NCBI GenBank assembly: GCA_910574195.1
Contig: CAJTBF010000017.1
Span: 1 to 64,000, forward strand
Reading direction: 5' to 3'
DNA: 64,000 nt
DNA from: Lachnospiraceae bacterium
GTDB lineage: Bacteria > Bacillota > Clostridia > Lachnospirales > Lachnospiraceae
Both the position numbers and the translations under genes were made by a program. The notes under the pieces are model-generated. The model was not told where the DNA came from, ran no database searches, and saw only the letters and a program-made list of their open reading frames with translations. Below are positions 62,722-64,000 of this stretch, piece by piece. Position 1 is the first letter of the stretch; every line of letters begins with the position of its first letter.

Positions 62722-64000
62722 CTAATATGGAATTTTAATTGTGACTTGTCCGCCTTTTGTTTTAGAAGAATTTTCTAATATGAGCTGTCCATTATGCTGA
62801 GTAACAATAGTGTTTGTAATATAAAGTCCCAAACCAAAATGCAGATTTAAATTTCGGCTTCTGTTCCCCATAAAAAACTGTTCCTTTGCATGATGCAATG
62901 TTTCGGGAGTAAAGCCATCTCCCTCATCGGTTACAGATATTTTCAGAAATCCGTCAGCTTTCTGTGCCGTTACATAAAGGTTTCCTCCTTGTGGCGAATG
63001 CTCTAACGCATTGTGAATGACGTTCATAATTGCCCGTTCCAGCAACAATTTATCTGCTTTGAAATATCCTTCACTTGTTCCTATTTCCATGTGCAGACAT
63101 ATCCCATTTGTAATACACAATGAATTTGCCTGCGATTCAATCCGCTTCATATATTCAATTAGGTCAATATCTTCTAAATGGAGCTGATACCCCGTAACCG
63201 TCTGGGATATATCAATTAAGGTTCTGATATACAACTGCATCTGTTCCAAACTTTCTGTAATATACTTCGCATACAACTGTTGTTCATCATCAAGCTTTGT
63301 TTCGCTTATTAAATCTATATTGCCTTGAATTACTGTCAAAGGTGTTTTCAAATCATGGGAAAATGCTGCAATCTGTTCTCTTTGTAATTGTTCTATTTTC
63401 CATTGCTGCTCTAAAGATGATTTTAAACTGTCTTTCATTTTTGAAATGGAGTACAGTACTGCGTTATACTCGCTTATTTCGGAACTTCCTACTTCAAAGT
63501 CAAGATTCTGATGCTGAATTTGTTCTGTAGCCATAGTCAACGGTGCTAACTGTACTTTCAGCTTTTGGGAATATCGCAACGTCAGATAAACGCAAACGGC
63601 AATGCAATTGATTCCTATGAGCATCAACAACAGGGGGTCGGGGGCAGGTAAATATTTCTGCATCCAGTTACTTTTATACTGTGAGCCTACATAATATTTT
63701 AATACACAATATTCTTCTTCCCTCGGTATGAATTGATATTGCGTCCTGCTTGTGAGGTCACTGTTTTCTCCAGTTTTTGCAAATTTTAATGCATTGCTCT
63801 GTTCTGTTACATCCATATTTGTATAAAGGATGTTGTAATCTGTATCAAGTATTAAATATTCACAACAGGATGGGATGGCAACTTTTGTAATATCTGGAGC
63901 TGCAGCAATGATTGGAGATATTTTTTGCACGGAATGTTCCGCATTATTGGCATAGGTCACATACCCTGCACTTGAAGCCAGTGCAAGAAGCAGGAAGGGA
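62722..64000 (-). CDS. Sensor histidine kinase (5' end outside the window)
   Basis: At least 425 residues; the frame stays open to the right edge, where LLALASSAGYVTYANN looks like the end of a first membrane span, so the true start lies outside. An extracellular sensor of about 100 residues, a second span (PLLLMLIGINCIAVCVYLTL), a HAMP-like linker, the H-box FSHDLKTPLTVIQGN, N-box NVIHNALEHSPQGG, G1 DEGDGFTPE and G2 FGLGLYITNTIV follow. It resembles kinases controlling lantibiotic/bacitracin-type ABC transporters on mobile elements; a response regulator and transporter are expected beyond the edge. Confidence 0.92.
   Translation of the reverse strand, partial: PFLLLALASSAGYVTYANNAEHSVQKISPIIAAAPDITKVAIPSCCEYLILDTDYNILYTNMDVTEQSNALKFAKTGENSDLTSRTQYQFIPREEEYCVLKYYVGSQYKSNWMQKYLPAPDPLLLMLIGINCIAVCVYLTLRYSQKLKVQLAPLTMATEQIQHQNLDFEVGSSEISEYNAVLYSISKMKDSLKSSLEQQWKIEQLQREQIAAFSHDLKTPLTVIQGNIDLISETKLDDEQQLYAKYITESLEQMQLYIRTLIDISQTVTGYQLHLEDIDLIEYMKRIESQANSLCITNGICLHMEIGTSEGYFKADKLLLERAIMNVIHNALEHSPQGGNLYVTAQKADGFLKISVTDEGDGFTPETLHHAKEQFFMGNRSRNLNLHFGLGLYITNTIVTQHNGQLILENSSKTKGGQVTIKIPY

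Overview
The window looks like a low-to-mid GC Firmicutes chromosome of the Lachnospiraceae/Clostridia type. Evidence: pyruvate phosphate dikinase, a eukaryotic-type glycyl-tRNA synthetase, the era-yqzL-recO block, M18 and M16C peptidases, several MATE exporters, Gram-positive lipoproteins, strong AGGAGG ribosome sites and sigma-A promoters. The species cannot be fixed from sequence alone.

Layout. (1) 1-13.95 kb is mobile DNA read on the minus strand. The outer layer is one end of a Tn1549-like conjugative element (parA, parB, an SpaA-type surface protein) lying against the 3' end of ppdK. Its surface-protein gene is cut by an insertion sequence at the left edge. Its parB is split at codon 76/77 by a second, complete 11.0 kb mobilizable element (1301-12301). 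The two ends of that inner element carry TTTTGCGGACA at the same distance from each terminus, and GA dinucleotides flank it. It encodes a large serine recombinase, TnpV, the tetracycline-resistance GTPase Tet(O) with its attenuator leader, a KTR zinc-ribbon protein, three sigma-like regulators (one broken), a RepA-like ATPase, a MobV relaxase with a recognisable oriT, a second ParB and a YdbC/PC4 protein. (2) 13.95-35.2 kb is housekeeping: ppdK, two tandem M18 aminopeptidases, glyS, recO, yqzL, era, an M16C metalloprotease, a dus-dedA pair, two MATE exporters, a lipoprotein, a DnaJ-domain protein and glpK. (3) 35.5-41 kb holds shikimate genes (DAHP synthase, aroB, aroD, aroE) around an AraC regulator and a small unknown protein. 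(4) 41-54.2 kb holds a GNAT acetyltransferase, a polysaccharide deacetylase, a MarR-ABC-ABC exporter operon with a palindromic operator, a 1156-residue surface protein, a PatB-type lyase, a HAD phosphatase and a frameshifted lipoprotein. (5) 54.5-60.7 kb is chemosensory: one MCP coupled to an FMN-binding lipoprotein and a second MCP in operon with a solitary solute-binding lipoprotein. (6) 60.9-64 kb is decayed mobile DNA: an IS21-type istA remnant, an ABC-2 transporter gene collapsed by deletion, and a sensor kinase running off the window. The kinase is followed by a small ORF and an RNA-like hairpin that are also found next to tet(O) 53 kb away.

The least described things here are the small protein shared by the two mobile regions (9063-9191 and 62351-62521), its upstream hairpin, the iteron/oriT island of the inner element, and the large glycine-rich surface protein. 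The exact nesting, with the recombinase stop codon completed by target DNA, is the clearest structural result. No tRNA, rRNA or CRISPR array was seen.
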